A stretch of DNA of 64,000 nt from Fagopyrum homotropicum (GCA_033239125.1 BSWB01000005.1:21257447-21321446); one strand, 5' to 3'; positions 11,651 through 24,169 are shown, counted from the stretch's first letter. Made by a program: numbers and translations. Notes: a model not told the origin generated them from the letters alone.

Positions 11651-13347
11651 TGTTCGCCCGAAAACGTGTGTGCACAAAGTCTTAAATTTATAAAACTAGA
11701 ATAAAAGCAAAGCGAACCCGCAGTGTACGGATTGGCGTAGATTAGCAAGTATTACAGAGTATCGAACACAGGGATTTGGTGAGTCAAACTCAGTTCACAA
11801 ATCGTCAAGCAAGTAAAAGTATAAAGCTTTGCAAATATTGTGAAAACAACAACCCTAAAGATCCGGATATCAAATTGTGGCGATCGATTCAAGATATTCT
11901 AAAGGTATAAGGACAGAGTTGAGAATTGCAAAGGTATACTAAGGCAAGGTAATGTACGATGAAGTTCCAAAACCTCATATGACTCACTCAAAGACACTCT
12001 CTATAAAGGTTGTTGAGGATGCAGTATAGAAAGGATCTAAAGGTAAGGATTAAACTTAAATACCCAAACTTGTAACCCAAGGATCAAGATAAACTCAAAT
12101 GGTTAAGGTTGTGACACTCGAAATCGAAATAGAGGATGTTGAGTCTCACTACTACCTAGAAAAGACAAGTCAAGGCTAGGTTAAAGCTAATCTTTAACTT
12201 TGGATTAAAGTAAAAGCAAAGTTCGTAAATTGAGGTAAATCACGGGAGATCTTGAGAATCACGGCCGTGGAAACCCTAGAACAGGCCGTGATTTAGGGCG
12301 TCGGCGATGTTTCTCACACTCTCAGGGTCCAATCTGTTTAATATCGATCTATCATCATCTAAGCCACAGCTATCAACCCTTCACCTTAGAATTGCTAAAG
12401 GGTTTTTAGCCAATAATCATCATTATGATATCAATATTCAAATTAAGAAGAATGAAGAATGAAAACCCTCGAATACTCGAATAAAACTCAAAACCAATCT
12501 CAAATCCAAAACACAAAATGGAATACTCAATAGATTCAGAATGTATAATACGAAACCTCACAATAATCTTAGGAAAGAACGAAGAATGGAATGTCAATCC
12601 GTCTTCAATATCAAAACCTAAGAAAAGATCAAAACTTCCACCGCAAGCAATCTCCAATCTCCAACAATCCAGCATTTCCGCAACTCTAGGCGACTTCCAA
12701 TCAACCCTAAGCAAGAGTACTAAAACAATGGTAAGCAGCCGTCCTCGAAATTCTCTTTTCCAGCCTTTTTATAAGGAGAGCAAGAGTTACCGTCAAGGCC
12801 TAATACGTAAATGACGTAGCAAATAATGATACGTCAAAAGATTGCCTAAATCACAGTCTCATCAACTTCCACGACCGTGGTTTAGAGCGTACAAACAAAT
12901 TACAGTGCCTTGTAACTTCCACGACCGTAATTTAGACCGTGTAACTTACTGGAGTGTTCCAAACTCTCTTCCACGTTCATAATGCCAAGTCCAAGGCCGT
13001 GGTTTACGGCGTGAACTTCAAATCATCTTCTCCACGGCCGTAATTTAGGGCGTGGAAGTGTATAATGCTTGTTGTTGCCTTTGTCTCGTGTCATTCTCCA
13101 TCCTCGCTCCTTCCTCAGCTTATTTCTCCTAATCCTCGAACATGATCGATTACTCCCTTTTCTCTCTCAAATGCTCCGATTCCTGCTCTTATTCACCTAT
13201 AATCAACACAAAGCTAGTGTAGATCTCCATATTGATAAAAAAGAAGAACAAGCTAACATTTACTTCAAAACCTTATCCATGTACACAATAATGAGGGAAA
13301 CACAACCAAAATAAGTGCCTAGAATATCGTCATATTTCATGCTAACA
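11651..13347 (-). repeat. 5' LTR of element A
   Basis: This 1697-bp LTR reads TGTTAGCATG at its start and GGGCGAACA at its end on the minus strand (TG...CA). A TATA-like TATAAAAA is at 12773-12766. Palindromic words lie at 12260-12270, 12869-12880, 12919-12930, 12991-13002 and 13033-13044. The right border is set by the return of C1 LTR sequence at 13348. Confidence 0.88.
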
Positions 13348-13696
13348 TCTTTCCTTCTGATGAGGGTTCCTCATCTACAGCTTCATCTCTCTCCCTACGT
13401 TCTTCTTCTCCTCTCATCTGTTCTTGGATCATCTTTGATCATTTCATGAGTTTGGTGTAAGTTTGAGAGTTTTTATGCTTGGCTTGGTTGCTGATTGTTG
13501 ATGATGGTTGTTGTTGTGCCTTGTGAGCCAACTTGAGGTTGTAGTGATGGTGTTTGATCTCTTGGAGAGCTCAGCTTGGTAAGCTTCCATGGTTTCCTTC
13601 CTATCTTTTTTCTTTCCTTCATCTTTTCCTCTTTCACCTTAGTCTAGCTTAGATTCCTTAGATTTGGATCTTGCTTCAGCCATGATTAGCTTGTGT

Positions 13697-13776
<80 letters not shown>

Positions 13777-14175
13777 TTATGTATGTATGGTGTTGAAGTG
13801 AAGAAGGAGGAAAGGAATCGAAGGAAGAAGTGAAGAAAGGGCTGGAGTGGTGTCTTCTGATGTTCAGCCGCCCATGCGCCACCTTGCAGCCATCCCAGCA
13901 TCAGCCAAGATCCGCCCCTGTGCCACCTATGATCCGCCCCTGCGGCCACCTACACCAGCTGGTGTTTCCACTTGGTTCTGCAGGTGTGTGTTGCTTCTAT
14001 GCTTGCTTTAGGATGCCTTTTGTTCTCTCTTTTCCTAGTGTGAGTGTATAGGATCATGCTAGATGTGAGAGGATGTGTTTGGATGAGGTTATGATCGATA
14101 TATGCCTTGTATGGCCTTTAAGGTTTATTAGATTGTGAGGTTAGGTTGAGGATGATCCTATGGATCCCTTGGGTC
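13348..14175 (+). repeat. C1 5' LTR, first part
   Basis: It matches the C1 3' LTR at 31592-31927 and 43381-43790. It contains a (TA)n tract (13702-13770) that is absent from the 3' LTR copy. It ends at the hAT-like insertion, with target CTTGGGTC at 14168-14175. Confidence 0.85.
13702..13770. repeat. (TA)n microsatellite
   Basis: About 34 uninterrupted TA units lie in the C1 5' LTR. The matching place in the 3' LTR (near 43390) has no such tract, so it expanded after insertion. The long minus-strand open frames across it are an artefact of the repeat. Confidence 0.95.
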
Positions 14176-14546
14176 TAAGCATGTCCACGGGTCACAGGTT
14201 ACCCGTTACCCGGCGGGTCAGTGACCTAGCGGGTTACGGGTACGGGTAAGGGTCGAGGTGATCCTAACCCGTGACCCGGCAGGTCGACCCGGCAAGCATT
14301 AATTTTGAAAAAAAAAATAAAAAAAAAACTCAACGGCTAAAACAGCCGTTGGCGGGTCAACCCACCGGGTCATCTTTTTTTTTTAAAAAAAAATCGGTTT
14401 TTAAAATAAAATGGCCGACCCGCCGAGTCTGACCCGTGACCCGGCGGGTTGGCCTTTTATACGGGTCCGAGTCCGGGTCACCCTTCCCGGACCCTCGACC
14501 CGGCGGGTCGGACCCGTCGAACCGGCGGGTCCGACCCGTGGACATG

Positions 14547-16356
14547 TGATAACACGATTTATGACGTAGGTTTAGACATCCATTTAGATAGTTTTTCCCG
14601 TTAATCATGCATAGTTTGACATTAGTTCGTGACGATTTGCACTTAATTCATGTATGTTGTCGAGATAGACGTCTACACGGACTTTTGCATGTTTTGTAGG
14701 TATTTTTGGAGCTTTTGGAGCTTAATCGATACATTCGAGGATCATTCCTCGTGATGACACACTTCCAGACCCATTGAGAAGCAAGTTAGGAGCAAAGGAG
14801 AACACATAGGACCTTGTTGGTGCATGCCTTGCACCAACTCGTGGCTTGATGATCCATAGAAGTCTGAATCACCAAAACCACGGCCACTAGGACTTCCACG
14901 GGCGTGGAAATAGTCTATGGTTCTCCCTGCACAGCTGTGACAACTGTCTCACGATCTTCATAACCGACCCTTGCCCTTGATGGTGTATAAGAAGTGGTCC
15001 TGCAGACTGTTGAGGGCAAACCCCATCATTCCATTCTCTTCCACACTCTCACCATTGGATTTGAGCTACTCTTGGAGGAGAAGAAACACTCTCATTTGGA
15101 GAAGAAGAAGCATACTAGTTTCATAGTTTTCATAGTTTTTGAGTGGTTTTGAGTGAGTTTTGTTGAAGACATTTGCTAGGGCTGTAAGAAACGATTCGAA
15201 CCTTCTTTTGAAGGGTTGTAAGTCCCTCTTGACATTGATTCATCTTGGTTTTCTTATCCTACTAGTTTCATTTCATACTCTTGCTAATGGAAGCCATGAA
15301 TGTATGCTTGTTGAGTTTGATTGTTATGATGCATGTTGTTGGCTAAATAGTTGTGATTTTAGGGTAGTGGACTAATGGTTATGGCTTAGACTATGATAGA
15401 ATAGACTTAAATGTATCCTTGAATGATTTGTTTGCTCGAACCTAGCTACTATTGCAAACCACGGTCTGATCTTGCCAGTCCACGGCCGTGGAAGGGAATG
15501 ATCTGCCCGTAATTTTGTATGACTTGCTTGTATTGATGAATCTGAATGCTAGGATGTTAGATTGTTGAAACCCTAGTGTTTGTTGAGCTAAATCTATCCT
15601 AGGGTGACCTAGAGGTAGCAACTAAGTGTGAGGAGAGACCTACGCGGTGATTCTTACTCTTAGGTACCGAAGATGATGGACTCTAGGTAGTAGTGAGCCT
15701 CACAAGCCGCTATTGGACTGAGTGTGTTAGGATCGTTACTTAGGATTTGCCTTCCCGAGACTTACCCGGTAAGGAGAGTTTAGATTTCTAGATAGCAATC
15801 CGGTTTGTGTAGATTTCTTAACCTTAGGTTCCTAGAGACCTACCCGGTAATAGGACGTTAGGCGCGGATTAGTAGACCATGAGACCTACCCGGTGATGAT
15901 CCCAATCGAGAAACAATCCTTCCCATCATTTGATAGTTAATCCAAGGATTGAATAGAAGCTTGAGTCCAATGTCATAATCGAAAGTTCTAACCCCTAGAA
16001 TCCACCATTCTCTCCTTGATCATATATTTCGTGGCTGCCTTGTTTATTTGTGTTTTAGCTTGATTCCTTAGTTGACTTGATATCTTGTCTCATTTGTGAT
16101 CTTTGTTTGATCACCACAAAACCAAACCCAAAAAAATTTCGATTTTCATTTATTTGTTTCTTTCATCTTTTCTTAGACTAGATCAACACTATCCTTAGTC
16201 ACTATTTGATTCAATTTCACCTCAGTCTTTGTGTTCGACCTCGGAATACTATCCTCACTACAAAACGACCCATACACTGTGGGTTCGCTATGAGTTAGGA
16301 AAAATATATCGAGTTATAAATTTAAGACTTTTGCGTGTATAAATTCTACCGTAACA
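14547..16356 (+). repeat. 5' LTR of element B
   Basis: This 1810-bp LTR starts TGATAACACG and ends CCGTAACA. A TATA-like TATAAGAA is at 14986-14993. CCACGGGCGTGG (14896-14907) and CCACGGCCGTGG (15480-15491) are present, with four copies of the ACTTACCCGGTAA-type word near 15637, 15761, 15839 and 15885. It is the same family as 1-856 and the solo LTR at 26065-27865. Confidence 0.85.
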
Positions 16357-16362
16357 AGTTTT

Positions 16363-16380
16363 TGGCTCCGTTGCTGGGGA
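16363..16380 (+). other. Primer-binding site, tRNA-Asp type, mutated (element B)
   Basis: The sequence is TGGCTCCGTTGCTGGGGA, two mismatches from the site in A and D. It stands six bases after the LTR end. Confidence 0.8.
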
Positions 16381-16497
16381 CTAGGTCTAGATTGAGTCAT
16401 TGTTTGTGATTGTTTATAGTGTAGGTCTTGCTTGTTGCTTTTGATCTTGTTTGGTTTGTGTCTTTGCTTTTCAGGACATCTCTCAATCTTTAGGTGT

Positions 16498-19400
16498 ATG
16501 CGAAGATCTCGTGGCAAGGATTTAGCTCCATTCGATCCAGAACCGGAGAAAACCCTTAGAACTAGATCCAAGAGCATTAGAAAGGGAAAGGAGATGGCCG
16601 AAAGAGATCTCCAAGCTGAGTTGGATGAGGCTTTAGAGCAAATTAGGCTAAGGGATGAAGCCTTGGAGAATGAAAGAAGGCTAGCCAATGAGAGGCAAGA
16701 AGCAACTAGGAGGGAGATTGAAGAGATTAGGCAAGCTCTTGTGCAAAGAGAGCTTAATCGTCAACAACCTCCGCCTCCACCACAACCGCAACCGGCGGTT
16801 AATATTCGGGTCATGCCCATTGCCATTGAGGAACCACAAACGTTAGGGAAACGTATGGATCCGGCTCAAAGAGCACACCGTCCGGGTGTGAGCTTAGGAG
16901 ATCCCGCAACCCATGATTACGAGCTCCGCCCTCAAGTTCTACAAATGATCCGGCACAACCAATTTGGAGGTATGGAAGGAGAGTCTCCCCATCAACACTT
17001 GATGAACTATGAGATCTTGATGGAGACTCTAAGACCGCCTAGATTAGAGAGCAACAACCATAAGCTTAGGGTTTTTTCCTTCTCACTTAAGGATAAAGCC
17101 TTAGCTTGGTACCAATTCATTCCACAAGGGCGAGTGAGTACTTAGAAGGAGATGACAACCGAGTTCTTGACAAAGTTCTTCCCGCCTTTCAAGACTACCG
17201 AGTTAAGAGGGAAGATCAATCCCTTCGTGACGAAGGATAGAAAAAGCCTATTCAAGTCTTGGGAGAGGTTCAAGGACCTTCTCCTAGATTGTCCACACCA
17301 TGGAATACCGAAGATAGGGTTATTGGAGATCTATTTCAAGGGGCTTGATGAGGATAGCCAATTCAAGCTTCAATCACTTTCCGGAGGAACATTCATGGAG
17401 AAGAATGTGGACGAGGCTTGGGATTTTGTAGAGAAACAAGCTTTGGTGATAGAAAAGTACTCCCATAGGAAGAGTGATGGGAGGAAACCGGGAGCATATG
17501 AAGTTAGTGAAGTCACCATGAGCAACTTCAAACTTGATGCAATCAACAATGAGCTAAAGTCTTTGAGGGAGTTGTGTGCTACAACTTTAAAGAATCAAGC
17601 ATGCCCTCAAGTGCAAGTGCAAGCAAACTTATCTTCCAAGGAGGAAGATGTGAAGTACATGGGAAGGGGCAATTACAACAATTATCAAGGCCCAAGGAAC
17701 TTCAACAACAACAACCGGCAATTCAACAATTACCGGCCTAACCACAACCATCCCAGGTTTTCCTATTCCAACCAAATGGTACCTTGAACCCTCCCGCTTC
17801 CACAAGCGCAACACCACCACCAAAGGCTTCACAAGAGCCTCCACCCGGATTCACTCAACCTCCAAAGGATAGAACCGAGATGATGTTTGAGCAATTGCTT
17901 GGAAGGTTGAGTGGTCTTGAGAGTACGGTGACTTCAATTTCTAATGCTCAAAAGGTGCTAGAAGCACAAGTGTTCCAAAAGGCGGGTGAAGCTCATAAAG
18001 ATCCGGGAAAGCTTCTAGGAAGAACCGAGGACAACCCAAGAGGTCAAGTGTTGGCCATTACAACAAGGAGTGGGATGAGCATGAAGGATCCTTTGCCTAA
18101 GGAGAATGCTAAGGGAAAGCAAGTAGTGGTGGAGGAAGAGCCATTGCAAGAAGAAGGAGGCAAGAGCAAGGATGACGAGCCAACATATGTGGCACCGCCT
18201 CCATACAAGCCACCACTACCATTCCCACAATCACGAGCAAGAGCTCGTTTGGACAAACACTTCGGTAAATTCCTTGAACTTATTACTAAATTGCATATTA
18301 ACATTCCGTTCATGGATGCTATTCTAGGTATGCCGGCCTATGAAAAATTCTTGAAGGAGATACTCTCCAACAAAAGGAAGTTGGAGGAGTATGGAGAAGT
18401 TAGAATGACGAAGAGATCTTCGGAGTTGATTCAAACTATGAGGGAGGAGATGCCTCCTAAGCAAAGAGATCCGGGATCTTTTTGTGTTCTAATTGGAGTG
18501 GGAGAAGTGAAGTATGAAGCCTTATGTGATCTTGGGGCAAGTGTAAGCATTATCCCGCTTGCACTTTGCAACAAGGTTGGGCTAGGAGAGCCAAAGCCGG
18601 TCAAGATGACCCTTTACATGGCGAACTGTTCAATCACTCATCCCGTAGGAATCTTGGAGGATATACCGGTGCAACTCGGGAAGTTCTATGTGCCAATAGA
18701 CTTCGTTGTTTTGGACTTCCCGGCGGACTACCCGGTTCCTATCATCTTAGGGAGACCTTTCTTGTCTACATCCGGATGCTTGGTGGATTGCAAAAATGGA
18801 ATTCTCTCTTTCAACATTGGAGAAGAGAATATCAAGTTCAAGTTATCCACAATGATGAAGGGGCCAGCCCTTGGTGAAGATGTGTTCAACATTGTCGAGC
18901 AAGAGGAGTCTAGAGAAGTTGTGAGCTCGATCTTGATCAAGGACCCCTTGGAGAAGGTTTTTAGCTTAAGTTTGATGGAGAAAGGAGTTGAGGAGGCTTG
19001 AAATGAAGAAATCAAGGCTTTGGATGCATTTGAAAAGGAGACAAGAGCTGAATTTGAAGTACACGAAGATGTGCTGAAATACTGTAAGAACCACGGCCTG
19101 GGGGGAAGAACCACGCCCGTGGAAAGTCCCGTGGAACTCTATGGATTGCTCAAAAAGGCTAGCTTTGCAAGTTACACGGCCGTGGTTGTGTCAGAGCCCG
19201 TGATTTTGCCCGTGGTTTCTCGAGAAACTGCCTTGGTTGTTGATCAAGCTTCAAGAAGCCTTGGGGAGTCTTCCATAGCTTTGGATTCATCTCAACCTAC
19301 ATTGTATGGAGCGTCTCCAACTGATAAAGGTCCTCCTAAACTTGAACTTAAACCCCTCCCCTCTCATTTGAAGTATGCTTTTCTTGGTAAGAATTCTACT

Positions 19401-22248
19401 TATCCGGTGATTGTTAATGCATGCTTGAATGATGATGAGTTGAATAGATTGTTGCATGAGTTGAGATTGCATCGAAAAGCTATAGGCTAGACCATTGATG
19501 ATTTAGTTGGCATTAAACCTTCTTTATGCGTGCATAAGATCTTGATGGAAGATAATCATAAACCTTCAATTGAACCTCAAAGAAGACTAAACCCTATCAT
19601 GAAAGAAGTAGTCAAGAAAGAGATCCTTAAATTGCTAGATGCGGGAATCATTTTCCCCGATTTCGGATAGTAAATGGGTTAGTCCCGTGCATGTGGTTCC
19701 TAAAAAGGGTGGGATGACCGTAGTGAATAATGAGAATAATGAACTAATCCCAACTAGAACGGTTACGGGATGGAGGATGTGTATAGACTATAGGAAACTA
19801 AATGTGGCCTCTAGGAAAGATCATTTCCCTCTTCCTTTCATTGACAAAATGCTAGAGAGGTTAGCTCAACATTATCACTTTTCTACTTAGATGGCTATAG
19901 TGGATTCTTCCAAATCCCTATCCACCCGGATGACCAGGAGAAAACTACGTTCACATGTCCTTGGGGTACATTTGCATATAGGAGAATGCCATTTGGGTTG
20001 TGTAATGCACCCGCCACCTTTCAAAGGTGTATGATAGCTATCTTTTTTGAATATATTGAAAACATCATAGAAGTGTTTATGGATGATTTCTCGGTTTATG
20101 GATCTTCATTTGATGATTTCTTAGCTAACTTCTCTTTGGTGCTAAAACGATGTTAGGAGACTAATCTTGTCTTGAATTGGGAAAAATGCCACTTCATGGT
20201 AAGTGAAGGGATTGTGTTGGGTCACTTAGTGTCCAACCGAGGCATTGAGGTTGATAGGGGTAAGATAGAAACCATAGAGAAGTTGCCACCACCTACCTCG
20301 GTGAAGGGGGTAGGGAGTTTCTTAGGGCATGCCGGTTTTTACCGGAGATTCATAAAAGATTTCTCTAAAATCTCTAAACCTCTTACTAACCTACTAATGA
20401 AGGATGTTGACTTTGTTTTCTCCAAGTATTGCCTTGAAGCTTTTTGTAGGTTGAAGAATGCCTTGATCTCCGCTCCTATCACGCAACCTCCGGATTGGAG
20501 TTTACCGTTTGAGATCATGTGTGATGCAAGTGATGTAGTCGTTGGGGTATTTTGGGACAAAGGAAAGATGGGCTTACACATGCCATCTATTATGCTAGCA
20601 AGATGCTAGATGATGTCCAACTCAATTATGCTACCACCGAGAAGGAGTTGTTAGCGGTAGTGTATGAATTTGAGAAGTTCCGCTCGTATCTTGTTGGAGT
20701 GAAGGTCATTGTGTATTCGGATCATGCTGCGATCTGTTATCTCCTTACAAAGAAGGATGTCAAGCCTCTTTTGATACGTTGGATCCTTCTTCAAGAGTTT
20801 GATTTGGAAATCCGGGACAAGAAGGGGTCCGAAAACTCTGTGGCGGACCATCTTAGTAGGCTACCTCCATTGGAGATTGGAAGAGATGGCATCCCGATTG
20901 ATGACTCATTCCGGGATGAGCAATTGCAATTGATGGAGGAGTGTTTGCTTCAAGTGTCTAGAGGAAGTGAGTCATGGTATGCCGACATTGTGAACTATCT
21001 CGTGTATGAGGAGGTGCCTCCCGGTTTGTCATATGCCCAGCGGAAAAAGTTCTTCAAGGATGTGAGGCATTACTATTCGAGTGAACCGCTTTTGTTCAAG
21101 AGAGGGCCGGATGGGGTCTTTAGGAGATGCATACCGGAGGATGAAGTGGAAAGTGTGATCCGCCATTGTCATTCCTTGCCATGTGGAGGTCATGCTAGCT
21201 CACACAAGACATGTGCAAAAGTGTTGCAATCGGGTTTCTTTTGGCCTAGTTTGTTCAAGGACGTGCATAATTTTGTGGTAGCTTGTGATGCTTGCCAAAG
21301 GATGGGCAACATCTCAAGGAGGAATGAGATGTCTTTGAACACATACAAGAGGTGGAGATATTTGATGTTTGGGGTGTGGACTTCATGGGGTCATTCCCCT
21401 CTTCATATGGCAACTTCTACATCCTATTGGCGGTGGACTATGTGTCGAGATGGGTGGAAGCAATCGCTTCTCCCACAAATGATACCAAGGTTGTGGTGTG
21501 GTTCTTCAACCGAGTGATCTTCCCTAGATTTGGAACACCAAGGGTGATCATAAGTGATGGAAGAAAGCACTTCACCAATAGGAACTTTGGGACACTTTTG
21601 GCTAAGTATGGGGTGACTCATAAGGTGGCAACACCTTACCATCCACAAACTAGTCGCCAAGTGGAGATCTCCAACTGGGAGATGAAAGGAATTCTTGAGA
21701 AGACGGTTTCTAGAACGAGAAAGGATTGGGCTATGAAGCTCGATGATGCCTTGTGGGCTTATAGAACCGCTTTCAAGACACCGATTGGCACCACTCCCTA
21801 CAAGCTAGTTTATGGCAAGTCTTGCCACCTTCCGGTAGAGATGGAGCATAGGGCATATTGGGCCATAAGGTGGCTGAATTTTGACATCAAGGAGGCCAGT
21901 GAGAAGAGGCTTCTTGATATGAACGCTCTTGAGGAGATCCGGTTGGATGCCTATGAAAACGCCTGGATCTACAAAGAAAGGACCAAACGTTGGCATGACA
22001 AGCGTCTCATCCCGAAGGAGTTGAGTGAAGGTGACTTAGTCCTTCTCTTTAACTCAAGGTTGCGGCTCTTCCCCGGAAAGCTACAGTCGAGGTGGACGGG
22101 TCCTTACGTGGTGAAGAAGATCTTTCCCCATGGAGCGGTTGAGATAGGAGGGGAGCATTGCGGAGATTTTAAGGTGAATGGGCACCGGTTGAAGAAGTAT
22201 ATCACAGAAGCTCCGGTGGATGTGATTGCCCCACTTTGCCTTGAGTGA
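16498..22248 (+). pseudogene. Element B gag-pol, frameshifted
   Basis: Gag begins at ATG 16498 (MRRSRGKDLAPFDPEPEKT). A TAG at 17143-17145 interrupts the WYQ region. The frame shifts near 17785, before a linker and the protease (DLGASVSIIPL, near 18535). A stop at 18999-19001 and another at 19488-19490 lie in the PR-RT linker, and frameshifts near 19655, 19885 and 20540 break RT (FMDDFSVYG, near 20080) and RNase H. The integrase zinc finger is within 20552-21517 and the core within 21352-22248 (WGVDFMGSFP, IISDG, QVEISN). The order is gag-PR-RT-RH-IN as in A. The linker again carries palindromic words, at 19174-19185 and in variant form near 19091 and 19111. Confidence 0.88.
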
Positions 22249-22926
22249 AACGCTCCCGAATTTGGTCAAGCTAATGACCTTAAAGAAGCGCTTGATGGGA
22301 GGCAACCCATTGGTAGACATCTTTCCCTTTTTTGTTTTTGTTTTGGTTTTGATTTTTCTGTTTTTGTGTGTTTTTGTGTGTTTGGAGTTTGTGTGTTAGA
22401 GTCTTGGTAGCATGGAAGCCTTGCAAGGCATGGAAATGATGATGATGATTCCGCATCAAATATGGGTGGAGCGGACGTGGGACTTGGACAGCTAACGGTG
22501 CCTAGCGCGGATCCCGACGCCATGATAAACATTTAGAGCTCTCTACCGTTTTTTATAGATCATCCACCATCACTCCACTTGAGTCAACCAAAATACCAAA
22601 GCAAACCATTTTTACATTGTGAGGACCCTCTTTCACTCTTCTTTACTTGAATTTACACATTGGGGACAATGTGTTTCTAAGTATGGGGTGGGGTTCCCAT
22701 GATCATTTGTATGATTGCATCTAGGATAGTTTCATTTTGTCACATGTTTTATTAGATTTTTGCATTGTACATACATATTTCGAAAATTCCAAAAAAATCA
22801 GAAAATTTAAACAGAGGTTGATATCTTTCTATGCCTTGTACATACTTTCTATGCCTTGTTTAAATCAAAAAAATTTAAATAGAGGTTGATATCTTTTGTC
22901 ACATCTAGGATAGTATGGGGTGGTGT
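22249..22926 (+). other. 3' remnant of element B
   Basis: No gene is seen. It holds the post-pol hairpin ATGGG-AGGCAA-CCCAT (22295-22310) and the GGGA-loop hairpin ACACATTG-GGGA-CAATGTGT (22655-22674), followed by CTAAGTATGGGGTGGGG. From about 22790 it becomes scrambled short copies of neighbouring B and C1 LTR sequence. Confidence 0.65.
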
Positions 22927-22946
22927 CCAACCCGTGGACATGCTTA

Positions 22947-23893
22947 CTAGGGTCTACATGTGACCCCTTTGATGAATAAGGGTTGATATCTTTCTATGCC
23001 TTGTTATTAGACAGTGCCCCTCTCTCAGAAGTGGAGGTTGATTCTGGTTGAGCTTTGTACAAGGTTGAGGTAAGTCCGTAGGACTTACTTGGCTACCATC
23101 CTTTTATTGGGTGTTTGCATGAGTGGTGTGTGGGTTATATGTTTGCTATGATAGCATGAGATGTTGTTTATAGTGACCTATGTTTTATTGATTGCCCCGT
23201 TGCGTGGTTGTGATAACCTTTCCCTTTCATCCCTCCATGGAGTCTGAGAGGTTCTTTGATGCCAGCCAGATTGGTTTACAGGAAGGGCGCAATCCACTCC
23301 CATAGGGTACACGGATTGTGTGACCGATACTCGTAAAGCTGGCTATAAGGCTCAGAGGCGAGGATGGTCCTCGTGTTACATACTTTTATCTATCTATATA
23401 TATACGACTTGTTTGAACGGCTATGATATAAAGATGATAAATGGGTAAATGTGTTGTAGCATGCTGATGTGTTTATCTTTCCATGATTGTGCTTGTGCTT
23501 TTGCATTACCTTATATATGTATAGATAGCTAATGGTTTATTATCATGTTATAGATGCCCTACAGGATAGGCGTGTTGCTGAGTGATCTAGCAGGGTGGCA
23601 AGCCGAGGACCTCTCGTACATAGGATAGTTCTGGTTTTTTGGGGTTGTTTACTTTTCCCTCCTACGAGAGGATGATCTTTTGTTACCTCCTCTGTGAGGA
23701 TGTTGTTGTTTATACTCGGATGTGATGTCTTTACCTTTTGGTTGTACAGTTTATACAGTTTTATGCATTTTTTTATATCTGTCAATGCCATTTTGTAAGG
23801 TCCAGTGAACTTGTTGTCAGACTAGGGTTAGGATCCATTGTGAGATCCTAGCCCAATGTGGCACTCCGAGTCCCGCGGATTCGGGGTGTTACA
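22947..23893 (+). repeat. C1 5' LTR, second part
   Basis: It matches the C1 3' LTR from about 43790 to 44729 and ends GATTCGGGGTGTTACA. The first 8 bp are the right target copy of the hAT-like insertion. Confidence 0.88.
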
Positions 23894-23897
23894 AAGT

Positions 23898-23909
23898 TGG
23901 TATCAGAGC
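23898..23909 (+). other. Primer-binding site, initiator tRNA-Met type (C1)
   Basis: TGGTATCAGAGC stands four bases after the 5' LTR. It is complementary to the 3' end of plant initiator tRNA-Met, as in most chromoviruses. Confidence 0.9.
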
Positions 23910-24120
23910 CTTAGGTTGACAACAATGGCACTTGCTACCTGCAATGAGGTTTGATGGGTAAAATAAACAGAACCCGAAAGGGGTCTAACGTTTTCAAAGG
24001 ATTTTTGGTTTTAAGTGTGGTTTCGGGTTAGAATGTACGAGAAGTCGCCACCTCTGTTGTGGATCTCTACAGTATAGATATGTATATATGTATCATGGAT
24101 TATGTTTGTATATGTGTTTA

Positions 24121-24121
<1 letters not shown>

Positions 24122-24166
<45 letters not shown>
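24122..24166. repeat. (TA)n microsatellite in C1 leader
   Basis: About 22 TA units lie between the PBS and the gag start of C1. The surrounding leader (23910-24209) shows no gene. Confidence 0.95.

Positions 24167-24169
<3 letters not shown>

Larger units (their letters stand above)
857..13347 (-). mobile_element. Athila-type Ty3/Gypsy element A
   Basis: This is a nearly complete element on the minus strand. From right to left it has a 5' LTR (13347-11651), a PBS complementary to tRNA-Asp (11644-11627), gag-pol (11523-about 5695), a spacer, a third ORF of the ATHILA type (4893-about 3300), a long 3' noncoding region, a polypurine tract and a truncated 3' LTR (1990-857). It sits in the 5' LTR of chromovirus C1: the five bases right of its end (TCTTT, 13348-13352) match the uninterrupted C1 sequence at about 31592. 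The left target site is gone, because the 3' LTR runs into another LTR in inverted orientation. Nonsense codons and frameshifts show it is no longer autonomous. Confidence 0.88.
14547..22926 (+). mobile_element. Athila-type element B, 3' end missing
   Basis: It has a 5' LTR, a tRNA-Asp-type PBS and a gag-pol on the plus strand, then breaks off. The third ORF and 3' LTR expected from A and D are absent. Flanking repeats are not the usual 5 bp: ACCCGTGGACATG stands before (14534-14546) and after (22929-22941), and the last 130 bp or so are a patchwork of local copies. This is best explained by loss of the 3' half and end-joining repair. Confidence 0.8.
14176..22946. mobile_element. hAT-like non-autonomous repeat, split by element B
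   Basis: The ends are inverted copies: TAAGCATGTCCACGGGTC at 14176-14193 and its complement ending at 22946. They are flanked by near-identical 8-bp sites CTTGGGTC (14168-14175) and CTAGGGTC (22947-22954). An 8-bp target duplication fits the hAT superfamily. The visible interior (14194-14546) is GC-rich, made of variants of ACCCGGCGGGTC, with poly-A and poly-T stretches, and has no transposase. Without B it would be about 370 bp long. Confidence 0.6.

Noticed and set aside
13676..13949. Two minus-strand open frames with long YI repeats
   Set aside because: They are made by the (TA)n tract and LTR sequence; there is no family match and no start context.
22266..22532. Minus-strand 88-codon frame after B pol
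   Set aside because: It overlaps the conserved noncoding hairpin region of B and has no family signature.
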